A DNA stretch of 64,000 nucleotides from Bacillota bacterium (GTDB lineage: Bacteria; Bacillota; Clostridia; Peptostreptococcales; Acidaminobacteraceae): contig JAIUOA010000003.1 of NCBI GenBank assembly GCA_020161295.1, positions 62,001-126,000 on the forward strand, in the 5' to 3' direction. The notes under the pieces are model-generated. The model saw only the letters and a program-made list of their open reading frames with translations. It ran no database searches and was not told the DNA's origin. Positions within the stretch are counted from its first letter, which is position 1. Each line of letters begins with the position of its first letter. The position numbers and the translations under genes were made by a program. Shown piece by piece: positions 18,328-28,487 of the stretch.

Positions 18328-19021
18328 GGGATTGATCCCTTTCTGCTTGAGACTTTCTCATGTAGTTGGCCCGAATGGTATGAACCGATGCTGATTCAGG
18401 CGTCACCACTGAGCTTATGGCGATTCTCCCCGCCCTAGGGATACTGTCTGCTTCACTGGCGAAGATTAAGGAAGCGGATTCTCCTAAAATCTGTGGATTC
18501 TCAAATACCGCTGGATATGCCGTCAGCGCATCGCCAGCGAAAAGCAGGTCCTGATTCGGATATTTATCCTGAAGTGCCACCAAAAGCGTTTCCAATGGCT
18601 CCACACCCTCCTCGAGGGTGGCGAGCACTTCACCCTGCCATTCATAAACGCCATAATACACGTCCATGCGTTTTGCATCGATCATAGGGATAATCAGCCC
18701 ACTGACGCCCTTAAAACCACTGGCGATCAGAAACATGCTGGAAAAACCGTATATGGGTTTTCCAAACGGTTGGGCGAGGCCTTTTGCAGTGGCGATACCG
18801 ATTCGAACGCCGGTGAACGACCCCGGACCCTCACAAACATAATAGGCATCGATTTCGCTCACCTTCGTCTGCGTATGCGTCATCACTTCGTCTACAAGTG
18901 GCATTATCTTTTGGGAATGGGTTTCCTTCGTATCGAGGAAACACTCCTTTATAAGCGTTTGGTCCTCAAAAATAGCTGTACTGGCAGCCATGGAAGAGGT
19001 GTCGATCACTAACACCTTCAT
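18320..19021 (-). CDS. tsaB: tRNA threonylcarbamoyladenosine biosynthesis protein TsaB
   Basis: A 233-residue TsaD paralogue and scaffold of the t6A complex. It shows the ASKHA entry VLVIDTSSMAASTAI and the family motif EGPGSFTGVRIGIATAKGLA (residues 64-83). It overlaps tsaE by four bases (ATGA) and rimI by eight. The ribosome site GAGGTG lies in the end of tsaE. Confidence 0.95.
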   Translation of the reverse strand: MKVLVIDTSSMAASTAIFEDQTLIKECFLDTKETHSQKIMPLVDEVMTHTQTKVSEIDAYYVCEGPGSFTGVRIGIATAKGLAQPFGKPIYGFSSMFLIASGFKGVSGLIIPMIDAKRMDVYYGVYEWQGEVLATLEEGVEPLETLLVALQDKYPNQDLLFAGDALTAYPAVFENPQILGESASLIFASEADSIPRAGRIAISSVVTPESASVHTIRANYMRKSQAERDQSHA

Positions 19022-19458
19022 GCGTTCACCTCGTTTCCTTTAACAAGTGCTTCTCTAACGCCCTCATCACCGAGTTTAAGCTCGATCCAAATGGCATCCT
19101 TAGGTATAAAATCCGATACCAAATTTGCCCACTCGACGATGCAGATCCCCTCTCCATATAAAAAGTCCTCAAATCCAATTTCGAACATTTCATCCGGATC
19201 AAAAATGCGATACACATCGAAATGGTGGATTTCGATCTTCTCACCGCGTAGCATCCCTTCATAGGTATTCATGAGCGTGAAGGTAGGACTGGTAACATAA
19301 TCATCCACCCCTAACGCAGTACATAAAAACTGCGTCAATGTGGTTTTTCCCGCACCCAAATCTCCCGTTAAGCAGATGACAGTACCTTTATGAATATAGG
19401 TTAAAAGTCGTTCGGCGAAGCGCTGTGTGTCTTCTAACCGCTCGAGTCTAGTGTTCAT
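19018..19458 (-). CDS. tsaE: tRNA threonylcarbamoyladenosine biosynthesis ATPase TsaE
   Basis: A P-loop ATPase that drives the t6A complex. Walker A GDLGAGKTTL is near residue 33 and the acidic motif HHFDVYRI follows. The frame extends 16 codons upstream to 19506, but AAGGGAG precedes the ATG at 19458 and the mapped promoter would leave almost no leader for the longer form. First gene of tsaE-tsaB-rimI-tsaD. Confidence 0.95.
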   Translation of the reverse strand: MNTRLERLEDTQRFAERLLTYIHKGTVICLTGDLGAGKTTLTQFLCTALGVDDYVTSPTFTLMNTYEGMLRGEKIEIHHFDVYRIFDPDEMFEIGFEDFLYGEGICIVEWANLVSDFIPKDAIWIELKLGDEGVREALVKGNEVNA

Positions 19459-19519
19459 TTTTACTCCCTTCAGGCAGAATCCCTGCCTCAATTCAAATAC
19501 AGTCATAAAATCTCACTAT

Positions 19520-19548
19520 ATTGTATCCTAAATCAACCGATTTATCAA
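19520..19548 (-). promoter_or_regulatory. Promoter of the tsa operon
   Basis: On the minus strand TTGATA, a 17-bp spacer, then TACAAT, about 60 bp before the tsaE ATG. Confidence 0.6.
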
Positions 19549-19554
19549 TTTATC

Positions 19555-19614
19555 AAAAAGAAAACCTTCCTTCTAACAACATTACATGAAAAGCGTTAGA
19601 AGAAAGGTTTTATT
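19555..19614 (-). terminator. Terminator of the amidohydrolase gene
   Basis: Long imperfect hairpin: AAAACCTT plus CTTCTAAC pair with GTTAGAAG plus AAGGTTTT, and the minus strand continues CTTTTTG. Confidence 0.8.
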
Positions 19615-19630
19615 ACACTATTTTTTCTGA

Positions 19631-20791
19631 TTAACCACGCTTATAAGCCACTTTACCATCGACGAGCGCATAATCCACTTTCGCCTGAAGGTCAAATGGA
19701 TGACCATCCCAGATGACGATATCGGCATCCTTTCCAGCTTCGATAGAACCGATACGATCAGAAACCCCGAGGATTTCCGCCGGATTGATGGTGATACACT
19801 TCAGGGCTTCCATCTCATCGAGACCTGCTTTATGCGCAAGTGCAGCGGCCATCGGCAAGTACTCAAGTGGAATCACCGGGCTGTCCGTCATAATGGCGAT
19901 TTTAACGCCTGCCTTATGCATCACACCAGGTGTATCGAATGTCTTTTGATTAAGCTCAAACTTGGATTTGTTTCCGAACGAAGGTCCAATAATCGCTGGA
20001 TAGCCTTCTTTTGCCAGATGCTCAGCGATGAGATGACCCTCGGTACAGTGCTCAAGTGTGAGCTTCACATCGAACTCTTTTGCGATTCTGATAGAAGTAA
20101 AGATATCATCCGCTCTATGGGCATGAGCCTTCAGTGGAATCTCTTTATTCACAACCGGTAGCATGGCCTCGAGCTTCATGTCATAAGCGGGTAGCTTGCT
20201 GGCGTCATCACCTGCCGCAACCTTTTTGTTTCTATACTCTACGGCTTTCGCCAATGTTTCTCTTAGTTTAGCCGCCGTACCCATACGTGTGGAAGGCATC
20301 ATCTTTTTATCATTATAGACGCGTTTTGGATTCTCACCAAATGCGCATTTCATCGCCAGATTTTCAACTAAAATCATATCGTCGATGCGCTCACCATGAA
20401 GCTTGATCACTGAAAAGCTTCCGCCGATGACATTTGCACTTCCTGGACCAGTGGCTGCTGTGGTGACGCCGCCTTTAATGGCATTTGGAAATGCTTCGTC
20501 TCTAGGGTTGATGGCGTCGATTGCACGAAGATGTGGTGTGATGGGATCAGTCATTTCATTGCCATCGGCACCTTCAAATCCGATGCCCTCTTCCCACATA
20601 CCGATGTGGCAGTGAGCGTCGATAAAGCCTGGGAATACATTTTTACCGGTTGCATCGATAATTTCCGCATCCAGTGGTGCCACTAAATCAGTGCCCACTT
20701 CCTTGATTTTGCCGTTTTCTACGAGGATGCATCCGCCTTCGATGATCTCGCCAGCCATGGTATAAACTTTTGCGTTTTTAATGAATAACAT
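19631..20791 (-). CDS. Amidohydrolase (imidazolonepropionase-like metal hydrolase)
   Basis: A 386-residue TIM-barrel hydrolase of the amidohydrolase superfamily. The first metal motif DAHCHIG is at residues 59-65; further ligands are KAHAHRADD (near 221), LTLEHCTEGH (near 244) and MTDSPV (near 304). The N-terminal strand contains GKNVFPGFID, and the C-terminus has the GSIEAGKDADIVIWDGHPFD segment that closes the small beta domain. Relatives include imidazolonepropionases and uncharacterised amidases. As hutU is in the same window without hutI, it is tempting to link them, but HutI proper has different sequence motifs, so the substrate is unknown. Confidence 0.88.
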   Translation of the reverse strand: MLFIKNAKVYTMAGEIIEGGCILVENGKIKEVGTDLVAPLDAEIIDATGKNVFPGFIDAHCHIGMWEEGIGFEGADGNEMTDPITPHLRAIDAINPRDEAFPNAIKGGVTTAATGPGSANVIGGSFSVIKLHGERIDDMILVENLAMKCAFGENPKRVYNDKKMMPSTRMGTAAKLRETLAKAVEYRNKKVAAGDDASKLPAYDMKLEAMLPVVNKEIPLKAHAHRADDIFTSIRIAKEFDVKLTLEHCTEGHLIAEHLAKEGYPAIIGPSFGNKSKFELNQKTFDTPGVMHKAGVKIAIMTDSPVIPLEYLPMAAALAHKAGLDEMEALKCITINPAEILGVSDRIGSIEAGKDADIVIWDGHPFDLQAKVDYALVDGKVAYKRG

Positions 20792-20827
20792 GTTGTCCCC
20801 CTTGATATGTTTCGAGTCACTAAATAA

Positions 20828-20857
20828 ATTATAGCACTGTTTTTATGGGATTGTCAC
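20828..20857 (-). promoter_or_regulatory. Promoter of the amidohydrolase gene
   Basis: On the minus strand GTGACA, an 18-bp spacer, then a perfect TATAAT, 37 bp before the ATG. Confidence 0.6.
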
Positions 20858-20868
20858 GCGAAAATCCA

Positions 20869-23103
20869 TCACTCTTTAATGCTTTTCATCGTAAGGCCTA
20901 TTTTATTCTTCACGAGATCCAGCGTGATGATTTGCACCTTCACGTTATCCCCCACCGAAAGAACCTGCATCGGATGCTTAATGAAGCGATCACAAATCTC
21001 AGAGATATGGACGAGGCCATCCTGCTTCACGCCGATGTCGACGAACGCGCCAAAGTCGACGACGTTACGCACGGTGCCGTTCATGATCATGCCCACTGCC
21101 AGGTCTTCCATTTTAAGAACGTCACTTCTAAAGATCGGACGCGGCATTTCCTCGCGGGGATCACGCCCCGGTTTTTTTATTTCTTCTATTATATCCTTTA
21201 GTGTCAGCACGCCGATTTCCAGTTGGGCGGAGAGCTTAGCGAGTCCGGCTTCGTATTTTGCACTGTCTGTCTGGTTACCCATCATACCGGATGCGAGGAT
21301 GACCTTATCGGCGATGTTCTTCACCTCGCCACTTTCAACATCCTTCATGGAATAGCCTAACAGCGCCAGCAGTCTGGTGGTGGCCTCATATGTTTCCGGG
21401 TGTACGGCTGTGTTATCCAGCGGATTCGTGGCTTTCGGTATTCTTAAGAAGCCGACGGCTTGCTGATAGACCTTATCGCCGAGACGTTTGACTTTCATCA
21501 GTTCCTTACGCGATTTAAAACGGCCGTTTTCATCGCGATAGGCCACGATGTTTTTAGCAAGCGTACTCGAAATTCCCGATACATAGCTGAGCAATGATGG
21601 CGTGGCCGTGTTTAGGTCGACGCCGACACTGTTTACGCAGTCCTCTACGACATTTTTCAGCTGCTCTTCTAAACGTTTTTGGTTGACATCATGCTGATAC
21701 TGACCGACCCCGATGCTCTTCGGATCGATTTTGACCAGTTCAGCCAGTGGATCCTGGAGGCGTCTACCGATGGAAATCGCACCCCTGATGGAAACGTCGA
21801 TGTCAGGGTATTCTTCTGTTGCTAATTTTGAAGCTGAATAAACCGATGCACCCGCTTCACTGACGATGGTGTAATACACCTCTTCCTCTAGTGTGCTGAT
21901 CAGTCCGGCGATGAGCTGCTCCGTTTCTCTAGAGGCTGTACCATTTCCGATGGGGATGATGTTGATTTTATGCTTCTTAATGAGTTCTGTCAGCTTAGCC
22001 TTCGACTCTTCTACCTTATTCTGTGGGGCGTTCGGGTAGATCGTCGCATACTCTAATAGCTTGCCCGTTTCGTCGAGGACAGCAAGCTTGCAGCCTGTAC
22101 GGTAGCTTGGGTCAATGGCGAGAACGCGCATGTCCTTCACTGGTGCCACGAGAAGCAAGGATTTCGTATTCTTACCGAAGACTTTTATGGCCTCCTCTTC
22201 AGCGTGCTCTGTGAGCATGTTTCGAATCTCACGCTCGATGGAAGGCGAAATTAACCGCTTATATGCATCTTCCATCGCTTGCTTCAGATAGGCGGTGGTG
22301 ATCGCCTTTGGATTCGTGACGACCGCTTGCTCCAGCTTTTCTAATATAACCGCATCGGGGCTGACGAGCTTAACTTTGAGCATCTTTTCGTTTTCGCCAC
22401 GATTAAGTGCTAACACGCGATGGTTGGCAACCTTTGAAACGGACTCCGAATACTTATAGTACATCTCGTAAACCGATGGCTGCGTTTCATCAGTGGCCAC
22501 TGATTCGATGACGCCACTGGTCAAGTTGAGCTTCCGGATAAACGTGCGGTGTTCAGGGTCATCAGAGATGCGCTCTGCGACGATATCCATGGCGCCAGCG
22601 AGGGCATCTGAAACCGTGTGAACCTCTTTTTCCGGATCGATGTAGGTTTCAGCTAGCGCTTCCAGCGAGCCTTCCATCAGATTTTGTGCCCAAATGATAT
22701 CGGCCAGTGGCTCAAGTCCACGTTCGATGGCTTTTGAAGCACGGGTACTTTTCTTCTGCTTAAAGGGACGATAGAGGTCTTCAACCGTTTGAAGAACGGT
22801 TGCTTTTTCGATATCAGCACGTAGCTCTGGCGTGAGCTTTCCCTGTTCTTCTATAATGCGGATGACTTCTTCTTTTCGCGCTTGTAAATTTCTAAGGTAT
22901 TTAAGGCGATCATCAAAATTTCTCAGCACTTCATCGCTGATGCCACCGGTAACCTCTTTACGATAACGGGCGATAAAAGGAATGGTGTTTCCTTCATCGA
23001 TAAGTGCAATCGTGGCTTCAACCTGTGAAGTTTTAAGTGATAGCTCATTTGCGAGCTGCTTAATAATTAATGTTGTAAATGCATCAGTTGACTCTAATGG
23101 CAT
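20869..23103 (-). CDS. tex: Tex-family RNA-binding transcription accessory protein
   Basis: A 744-residue cytoplasmic protein. An N-terminal helical part (IPFIARYRKEVTGG near residue 38) is followed by a YqgF/RNase H-like domain (VLAIDPSYRTGCKLAVLD near 330), helix-hairpin-helix motifs (SVGVDLNTATPSLLSYVSGI split near 492-512) and a C-terminal S1 domain (VGMIMNGTVRNVVDFGAFVDIG near 654). Tex binds nucleic acids and affects transcription and virulence genes in several bacteria; its exact role is unsettled. AAAGGAGG precedes the ATG at 23103, inside the end of prfB, a 20-bp overlap. Confidence 0.95.
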   Translation of the reverse strand: MPLESTDAFTTLIIKQLANELSLKTSQVEATIALIDEGNTIPFIARYRKEVTGGISDEVLRNFDDRLKYLRNLQARKEEVIRIIEEQGKLTPELRADIEKATVLQTVEDLYRPFKQKKSTRASKAIERGLEPLADIIWAQNLMEGSLEALAETYIDPEKEVHTVSDALAGAMDIVAERISDDPEHRTFIRKLNLTSGVIESVATDETQPSVYEMYYKYSESVSKVANHRVLALNRGENEKMLKVKLVSPDAVILEKLEQAVVTNPKAITTAYLKQAMEDAYKRLISPSIEREIRNMLTEHAEEEAIKVFGKNTKSLLLVAPVKDMRVLAIDPSYRTGCKLAVLDETGKLLEYATIYPNAPQNKVEESKAKLTELIKKHKINIIPIGNGTASRETEQLIAGLISTLEEEVYYTIVSEAGASVYSASKLATEEYPDIDVSIRGAISIGRRLQDPLAELVKIDPKSIGVGQYQHDVNQKRLEEQLKNVVEDCVNSVGVDLNTATPSLLSYVSGISSTLAKNIVAYRDENGRFKSRKELMKVKRLGDKVYQQAVGFLRIPKATNPLDNTAVHPETYEATTRLLALLGYSMKDVESGEVKNIADKVILASGMMGNQTDSAKYEAGLAKLSAQLEIGVLTLKDIIEEIKKPGRDPREEMPRPIFRSDVLKMEDLAVGMIMNGTVRNVVDFGAFVDIGVKQDGLVHISEICDRFIKHPMQVLSVGDNVKVQIITLDLVKNKIGLTMKSIKE

Positions 23104-24206
23104 GTGAACTGGCCTCCTTTAAATAAGCGTCGATGAACAAGTCGAGTTCCCCATCCATAACAGCTTGTATATTTCCCATCTCTGCGTTGGTTCGATGGTC
23201 TTTTACCATGTTGTAAGGATGGAAGACATATGAGCGGATTTGGCTTCCCCATGTGATTTGAGAGTAATCGCCCGCCAAATCTTCTATCTTATCCTTATGC
23301 TCACGTTCTTTTAGCTCAATCAGTTTTGCTGTGAGCATCTTCATGGCTGTGGCACGGTTTGAAATCTGTGAACGCTCACTTTGGCAGGAAACCACGACGC
23401 CAGTTGGCAAGTGTGTGATTCTGACAGCAGAGTCCGTGGTGTTGACGTGCTGTCCACCTGAGCCAGATGAACGGAAGGTATCGATTTTAAGATCCACTGG
23501 GTTGATGTCGATGGTCACCGAATCATCCAGCTCAGGCATAACATCCACTGAGGCAAAGGACGTGTGACGCTTACCCGAGGAATCATAAGGAGAAATACGG
23601 ACGATTCGGTGAACGCCTTTTTCCGACTTTAAGAATCCATAGGCGTTAAGCCCTTCGAACAGCAGCGTCGCCGATTTGATGCCCGCTTCCGTATCGTCTT
23701 GCAAATCCAGCATTTTTACGTTATAGTCATGCTGCTCTCCCCACCGCTTATACATACGAAGGAGCATCGCCGCCCAGTCCTGAGCGTCTGTGCCGCCCGA
23801 TCCTGCATGAATCGTAAGGATGGCATTGTTTGAATCGAACTCACCCTTGAGAAGCGTTTCCAGCAGCAGCTTTTCATAGCTTTCTTCTAGCACCTTATAA
23901 TCCGACTCCATGTCTGCTTCCATGGAATCATCACCATCGGCGAGCATCATCTCCATTAGGCCTTCAATTTCTTCAGCCTGGCCATATAAGGATTCATATT
24001 TTTCAACCTTACCCTTTAGTGCCTTTTGAAACTTTAGCTTGGTCTGTGCCGACTCATTATCGTTCCAAAAATCGGGTGCTGTCATGTCCATTTCGATTTC
24101 TTCTATTCTGTAACGGGCATTTGCAAGGTCAAAGTGACACCTCAAGCTCAGCGATGTTCGCCTTTAGTTTTTTTACCTCTCTACTCAAACGTTCTAATAT
24201 GATCAT
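23084..24206 (-). CDS. prfB: Peptide chain release factor 2, with programmed +1 frameshift
   Basis: Reads UAA and UGA stops and releases the nascent chain. Translation starts at the ATG at 24206 (GGAGG eight bases upstream), runs 25 codons to CTT TGA C (24129-24134), and must slip +1 there to continue in the long frame to 23084, giving 373 residues. A GAGGTG stretch just before the shift site acts as the internal ribosome-site stimulator. The GGQ motif is in GSGGQHVNTTDS. The stop-recognition tripeptide, SPF in most RF2, reads SPY here (RISPYDSSGKRHTSF). The gene follows secA, the classic order. Confidence 0.97.
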
Positions 24207-24238
24207 AGATTGGGCCTCCTTCAATTTTTCTAACTCAC

Positions 24239-24275
24239 GAGAGGCCAGTATCGGGAATGCCCAACCTGGCCTCTT
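24239..24275 (-). promoter_or_regulatory. Hairpin between secA and prfB
   Basis: Nine-bp perfect stem AGAGGCCAG/CTGGCCTCT enclosing an inner GGG/CCC pair. There is no T-run after it on the minus strand, so it is not a plain terminator; an mRNA processing or stabilising element is possible. It ends about 14 bases before the prfB ribosome site. Confidence 0.5.
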
Positions 24276-24289
24276 TAATGTTTTATTGA

Positions 24290-27037
24290 CTAATCTTCAT
24301 CGATGTTCGCGCCGTGGCATTTCTTATACTTTTTACCACTGCCGCAAGGACACGGATCGTTACGGCCTACCTTTTTATCGGATTTTGCTGGCTTCTTTGT
24401 CACCGCAGCATCTCCCGAACCCGAAGTATTCGTGATTTTAGCCACGACCTTACGCTCTGTTTCCGTTTGAATCGTCGCATGGAATAATGCCTTTACGGTC
24501 TCTTCTTGAATGTTTGATATCATTTCATCAAACATGTCAAAGCCTTCCATCTTATAGGCTTGAACAGGATCCTGCTGTCCGATGGCTCTAAGCCCGATCC
24601 CTTGCTTAAGGTCATCCATGGCATCGATATGGTCTATCCAGTGCATGTCCACCACGCGTAATAGAATGGCACGCTCTACTTCTCTGATGCGATCAAGACC
24701 AATTTCTTCCTCTTTCTGAGCATATAAAGCTTTGGCTTTCTCGAAAATCATCTCTTTTAAGGATGCCACGGTGAGACGCTCGATATCCTCATCCTTAATT
24801 TTCACGGCACCCTGAGGTAAGAAAATCGGGTGAAGGTGATTAAACAGCCCTTCTAAATCCCACTCTTCCGGATATTTATACCCTTCTGTGAACATCGGAA
24901 TGGTTCTGTCGATAACCTTCTCGATCATGGACATGACGCTATCTCTTAAATCTTCACCATGAAGAACCTTGTTACGCTGACCGTAGATAATTTCACGTTG
25001 CTTATTCATAACGTCGTCATACTGAAGGACGTGCTTTCTGATGCCGAAGTTTCTGCCTTCTACTTTGGATTGAGCATTTTCGATGGCTTTCGTGAGCAGT
25101 TTGTTTTCCAGCTGCATGTCTTCATCAAAGCCGAGCTTTTCAACCATCGATTTCGCACTTTCACTAACGAAGAGACGCATCAGGTCATCCTCAAATGAAA
25201 TATAAAACTGTGTTGAACCTGGGTCGCCCTGACGGCCTGCACGGCCTCTAAGCTGATTATCAATTCGACGGGATTCATGACGTTCTGTACCGATGATGTG
25301 TAATCCACCGACCGCTTTTACCTTTTCAGCTTCCTCATCTGTAATACGTTTATGCTGCTGATAGATTTCTTCATAAATTGGTTTTGCCTCCAAAACCTCT
25401 GGATGATTATAGGTGATCGGGCTTGCAACGAGGTTCACGAGATGCTCTTCATAGCCCTTTTTAAGCATGTCACGTTTTGCTAAGAATTCTGGATTACCCC
25501 CCAGCACGATGTCCGTACCACGACCGGCCATGTTAGTGGCGATGGTCACAGCGCCAAATCGACCTGCTTGTGCGACGATCTCCGCTTCACGCTCGTGTTG
25601 CTTCGCATTAAGCACTTCGTGTCTAATTCCACGTTTTTTAAGGAGCGTGCTGATAAACTCAGAAGTCTCGATGCTGATGGTACCCACGAGAATCGGCTGC
25701 CCTTTTGCATAACGTGTTTCGATATCGGATAAAACGGCATTGAACTTGCCCTTTAAATTTCTGTAGATCGCATCTTCCATATCAACTCTGGCGATGGGAC
25801 GATTCGTCGGAATCATGACGACATCCATATTATAGATATGTCTGAACTCCTCTTCTTCCGTTTTCGCCGTTCCTGTCATACCAGAAAGTTTGCGATACAT
25901 TCTAAAGTAGTTCTGGAGGGTAATCGTCGCCAGCGTCTGCGATTCTTTTCTGACTTCGATGCCTTCCTTAGCTTCGATGGCTTGGTGAAGACCATTAGAG
26001 TAACGGCGGCCATACATTAAACGTCCTGTAAACTCATCAACGATGATGACTTCGCCATCTTTGACGATATAGTCCACATCGCGTTTCATGAGATAATTTG
26101 CTCTAATCGCTTGGTTGACGTGGTGAGAAATCTCGATGTTTTGAGGATCAGAAAGGTTTTCAACACCAAAGTATTGCTCTGCCTTTCTTACACCATTTCT
26201 ATTTTCACTGCCTTCTTCCACTTCGCCGAATTTATCTTTAACGAGTCCATCCGTCAGTGCGATGGACTTTGCTTTTTCATCGATTTTAAAATCCTCTTCA
26301 GGTCTTAACGTACGCGCAAACATGTTAGCGATGCGGTATAAATCCGTCGACTTTGCACTTTCACCAGAAATAATCAAAGGTGTTCTGGCTTCGTCTACTA
26401 AAATACTGTCCACCTCGTCCACGATGGCATAATTTAAAGGACGCTGTACCAACCGTTCTTGGCGCATCACCATGTTATCTCTTAAGTAGTCAAAACCAAA
26501 CTCATTATTCGTACCGTAAGTGATATCAGCTAAATAAGCATTTTTTCGGTCATCACCCTCAACACCATGTACAACGCATCCCACGGTTAGTCCTAAAAAT
26601 TCAAATATTTTACCCATCCATTCGCGGTCACGCATGGCCAGGTAATCATTTACAGTGACGATATGAACGCCTTTTCCCTCAAGCGCGTTAAGATAGGCAG
26701 GGAGTGTCGCCACCAGTGTCTTACCTTCACCTGTCTTCATTTCCGCGATACGACCTTGGTGAAGAACGACGCCACCCATGAGCTGAACCCGATACGCTCT
26801 CAGGCCAAGTGCGCGTTTAGCGCCCTCTCTCGCCACAGCAAACGCATCCGGTAAAATATCATCTGTTGTTTCACCTGCTGCAATTCTCGCTTTCAGCTTC
26901 ACCGTCATGTCTCTTAATGCTTCATCGCTCATGCTTTGGTACGTCGGTTCCAACGCTTCTATTTGATCAACGATTTTATCCAGTTTTTTTACTTCTTTTT
27001 CGTTAATGTCACCAAACAACATTTTTAATAAATTCAT
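24290..27037 (-). CDS. secA: Preprotein translocase ATPase SecA
   Basis: A 915-residue motor that pushes secretory proteins through SecYEG. Walker A is in [16 protein letters not shown] (near residue 100), the DEAD-like box is [16 protein letters not shown], and helicase motif VI appears as [17 protein letters not shown]. The C-terminus has the zinc-binding SEC-C motif [14 protein letters not shown] that also binds SecB or the ribosome. AGAGGATG precedes the ATG. It lies 33 bp after the DUF5317 gene and 83 bp before prfB. The window's many secreted proteins depend on it. Confidence 0.98.
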   Translation of the reverse strand: MNLLKMLFGDINEKEVKKLDKIVDQIEALEPTYQSMSDEALRDMTVKLKARIAAGETTDDILPDAFAVAREGAKRALGLRAYRVQLMGGVVLHQGRIAEMKTGEGKTLVATLPAYLNALEGKGVHIVTVNDYLAMRDREWMGKIFEFLGLTVGCVVHGVEGDDRKNAYLADITYGTNNEFGFDYLRDNMVMRQERLVQRPLNYAIVDEVDSILVDEARTPLIISGESAKSTDLYRIANMFARTLRPEEDFKIDEKAKSIALTDGLVKDKFGEVEEGSENRNGVRKAEQYFGVENLSDPQNIEISHHVNQAIRANYLMKRDVDYIVKDGEVIIVDEFTGRLMYGRRYSNGLHQAIEAKEGIEVRKESQTLATITLQNYFRMYRKLSGMTGTAKTEEEEFRHIYNMDVVMIPTNRPIARVDMEDAIYRNLKGKFNAVLSDIETRYAKGQPILVGTISIETSEFISTLLKKRGIRHEVLNAKQHEREAEIVAQAGRFGAVTIATNMAGRGTDIVLGGNPEFLAKRDMLKKGYEEHLVNLVASPITYNHPEVLEAKPIYEEIYQQHKRITDEEAEKVKAVGGLHIIGTERHESRRIDNQLRGRAGRQGDPGSTQFYISFEDDLMRLFVSESAKSMVEKLGFDEDMQLENKLLTKAIENAQSKVEGRNFGIRKHVLQYDDVMNKQREIIYGQRNKVLHGEDLRDSVMSMIEKVIDRTIPMFTEGYKYPEEWDLEGLFNHLHPIFLPQGAVKIKDEDIERLTVASLKEMIFEKAKALYAQKEEEIGLDRIREVERAILLRVVDMHWIDHIDAMDDLKQGIGLRAIGQQDPVQAYKMEGFDMFDEMISNIQEETVKALFHATIQTETERKVVAKITNTSGSGDAAVTKKPAKSDKKVGRNDPCPCGSGKKYKKCHGANIDED

Positions 27038-27070
27038 GAAATCATCCTCTTGGTTTCTATTAAATTAGCA

Positions 27071-27673
27071 TTATCTGCGGTTAAACTTAGATTTATAGGA
27101 AAATTGTAGCATGGATCCTCTGGTTTTTACGGAGGATAGTAACATCTCATACTGAATAATCCAGGCGATTCCGATAGAGACGATCACATCGCCGATACTG
27201 ATGAGCTTAGCGAGTGGATAAACTTTTGGAAGTGCGATGATTTTTCCCAAATATGCGCTTATCGGGTGTGCCTGCTCCAGTGCCACATAATTGATCACAT
27301 TGCCTTCTGACATGGACTCAACAAATGATCCGAAGCCAAGGGCTTCCATTTTAACAGTATCGATGGGCATTTTAAAATCACTGAGTCCCATCACCACTAA
27401 ATTGAGCAGTATACCGAGCAAAAGGATCTTCATTCCCGTTTTCTCAAAATTGAATAAGACAATCAACGCACAGATGACCATGGCAACAAATGAATATATG
27501 GCGGTCTCAACATCTGAGTCTGTAAAAAGCTTAATACCAAAGGGAATCAGAAAAATCAAAAGCGCGATGATACTAAGTGTCCATCCTTTAAATTTCACCT
27601 CAAAAAAGTTCATCAGTCTGCCATTTCTAAAAAAACCGATGATCAAACCGATAACAATCGCCTCTAAATACAT
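27071..27673 (-). CDS. DUF5317 family membrane protein
   Basis: A 200-residue protein with about six hydrophobic segments and a short N-terminal basic loop (FFRNGRLMNFFEVKFKGW). The pattern, including GNVINYVALEQAHPISAYLGKIIALP and IGDVIVSIG in the second half, fits DUF5317, a clostridial membrane family of unknown role. It lies upstream of secA on the same strand with a 33-bp gap and is probably cotranscribed with it. GGAGG lies before the ATG. Confidence 0.75.
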   Translation of the reverse strand: MYLEAIVIGLIIGFFRNGRLMNFFEVKFKGWTLSIIALLIFLIPFGIKLFTDSDVETAIYSFVAMVICALIVLFNFEKTGMKILLLGILLNLVVMGLSDFKMPIDTVKMEALGFGSFVESMSEGNVINYVALEQAHPISAYLGKIIALPKVYPLAKLISIGDVIVSIGIAWIIQYEMLLSSVKTRGSMLQFSYKSKFNRR

Positions 27674-27910
27674 AGAATATCCTCCATGGAAACTGACAAC
27701 TTCACTACATGGGAAAAATACATTTTCCTTACTTATTCTATCATAAAAGTGAAAGCTTTAAAACCTTGTTGAAAGTGCGCTAGCAGTATGATTATATCAC
27801 CCGTTCTTTTCCATAACGCTACGATTATATGAACAAATTGATAATTTAAAAACGGCAACTCGACATTTTGAAGAATTAAAGAGCATAAATTAGACATTTC
27901 GGCGAGTTTC

Positions 27911-27943
27911 GCCTAGTGTTCCATTTCTTATGCTACACTAGGC
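27911..27943. promoter_or_regulatory. Operator-like inverted repeat before the XRE regulator
   Basis: Perfect 9-bp arms GCCTAGTGT and ACACTAGGC are separated by 15 bp and lie 25 bp before the ATG of the XRE gene, over its likely promoter. This is a plausible autoregulatory operator. Confidence 0.55.
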
Positions 27944-27967
27944 ATATCATTATCTTAGGGGTTAATT

Positions 27968-28363
27968 ATGGCGGTTAATGAAAAACTCGCAAAATTTCGA
28001 AAATCCAAAAATCTTACACAGAAGGAAGTTGCTGCTAGATTAAACATTGCAGTCTCTACGTTTAGCAACTATGAACGCGGTACTAGAATCCCTAGTCCTG
28101 AACTAATTCATAGTTTTGCAAAAGTGCTCAACTTAAGTGATGATGAGAAGCTTGAGCTCATGTTTGATCGCGATGTTAATGATGCGGTTGAGACCTATGC
28201 CACCAAACCCTTTGATCGCCAAAGCTTTGCCATTTTAGATCCCGAAAAATTGAAAGAACTCTCATACGCTGATCTCTCTAAAATCAAAGAATATGCAGAG
28301 ATGATCTATCAGCTGCATTATTATAACCAGAAGCCGAGAATAAGACGTCATTCGAAGAAGTAA
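27968..28363 (+). CDS. XRE-family helix-turn-helix regulator
   Basis: A 131-residue DNA-binding protein. Residues 5-60 form the Cro/C1-type helix-turn-helix: KLAKFRKSKNLTQKEVAARL, then VSTFSNYERGTRIPSPELI (split by position). The remainder (KLKELSYADLSKIKEYAEMIYQL) is a helical tail that may be a dimer or ligand region, ending in a basic stretch RRHSKK. It is a single gene. An inverted repeat overlaps its promoter. Targets are unknown. Confidence 0.88.
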   Translation: MAVNEKLAKFRKSKNLTQKEVAARLNIAVSTFSNYERGTRIPSPELIHSFAKVLNLSDDEKLELMFDRDVNDAVETYATKPFDRQSFAILDPEKLKELSYADLSKIKEYAEMIYQLHYYNQKPRIRRHSKK

Positions 28364-28408
28364 ATTCCTATTATAGTTAAATTTATATAATAATTCTGAC
28401 AAATTAAT

Positions 28409-28438
28409 TTGACCGCTTTAACCCACTTATGCTATACT
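28409..28438 (+). promoter_or_regulatory. Promoter of the small zinc-ribbon gene
   Basis: TTGACC, an 18-bp spacer, then TATACT, 50 bp before the chosen TTG start. Confidence 0.6.
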
Positions 28439-28487
28439 TTTCACATGGATTGTAATTTTTTTCCAAATTCGAAATGTGGGAGGGCAT

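Noticed and set aside
27770..27905. A possible small RNA in the gap before the XRE gene
   Set aside because: Only an AT-rich stretch is seen, without a promoter-terminator pair.
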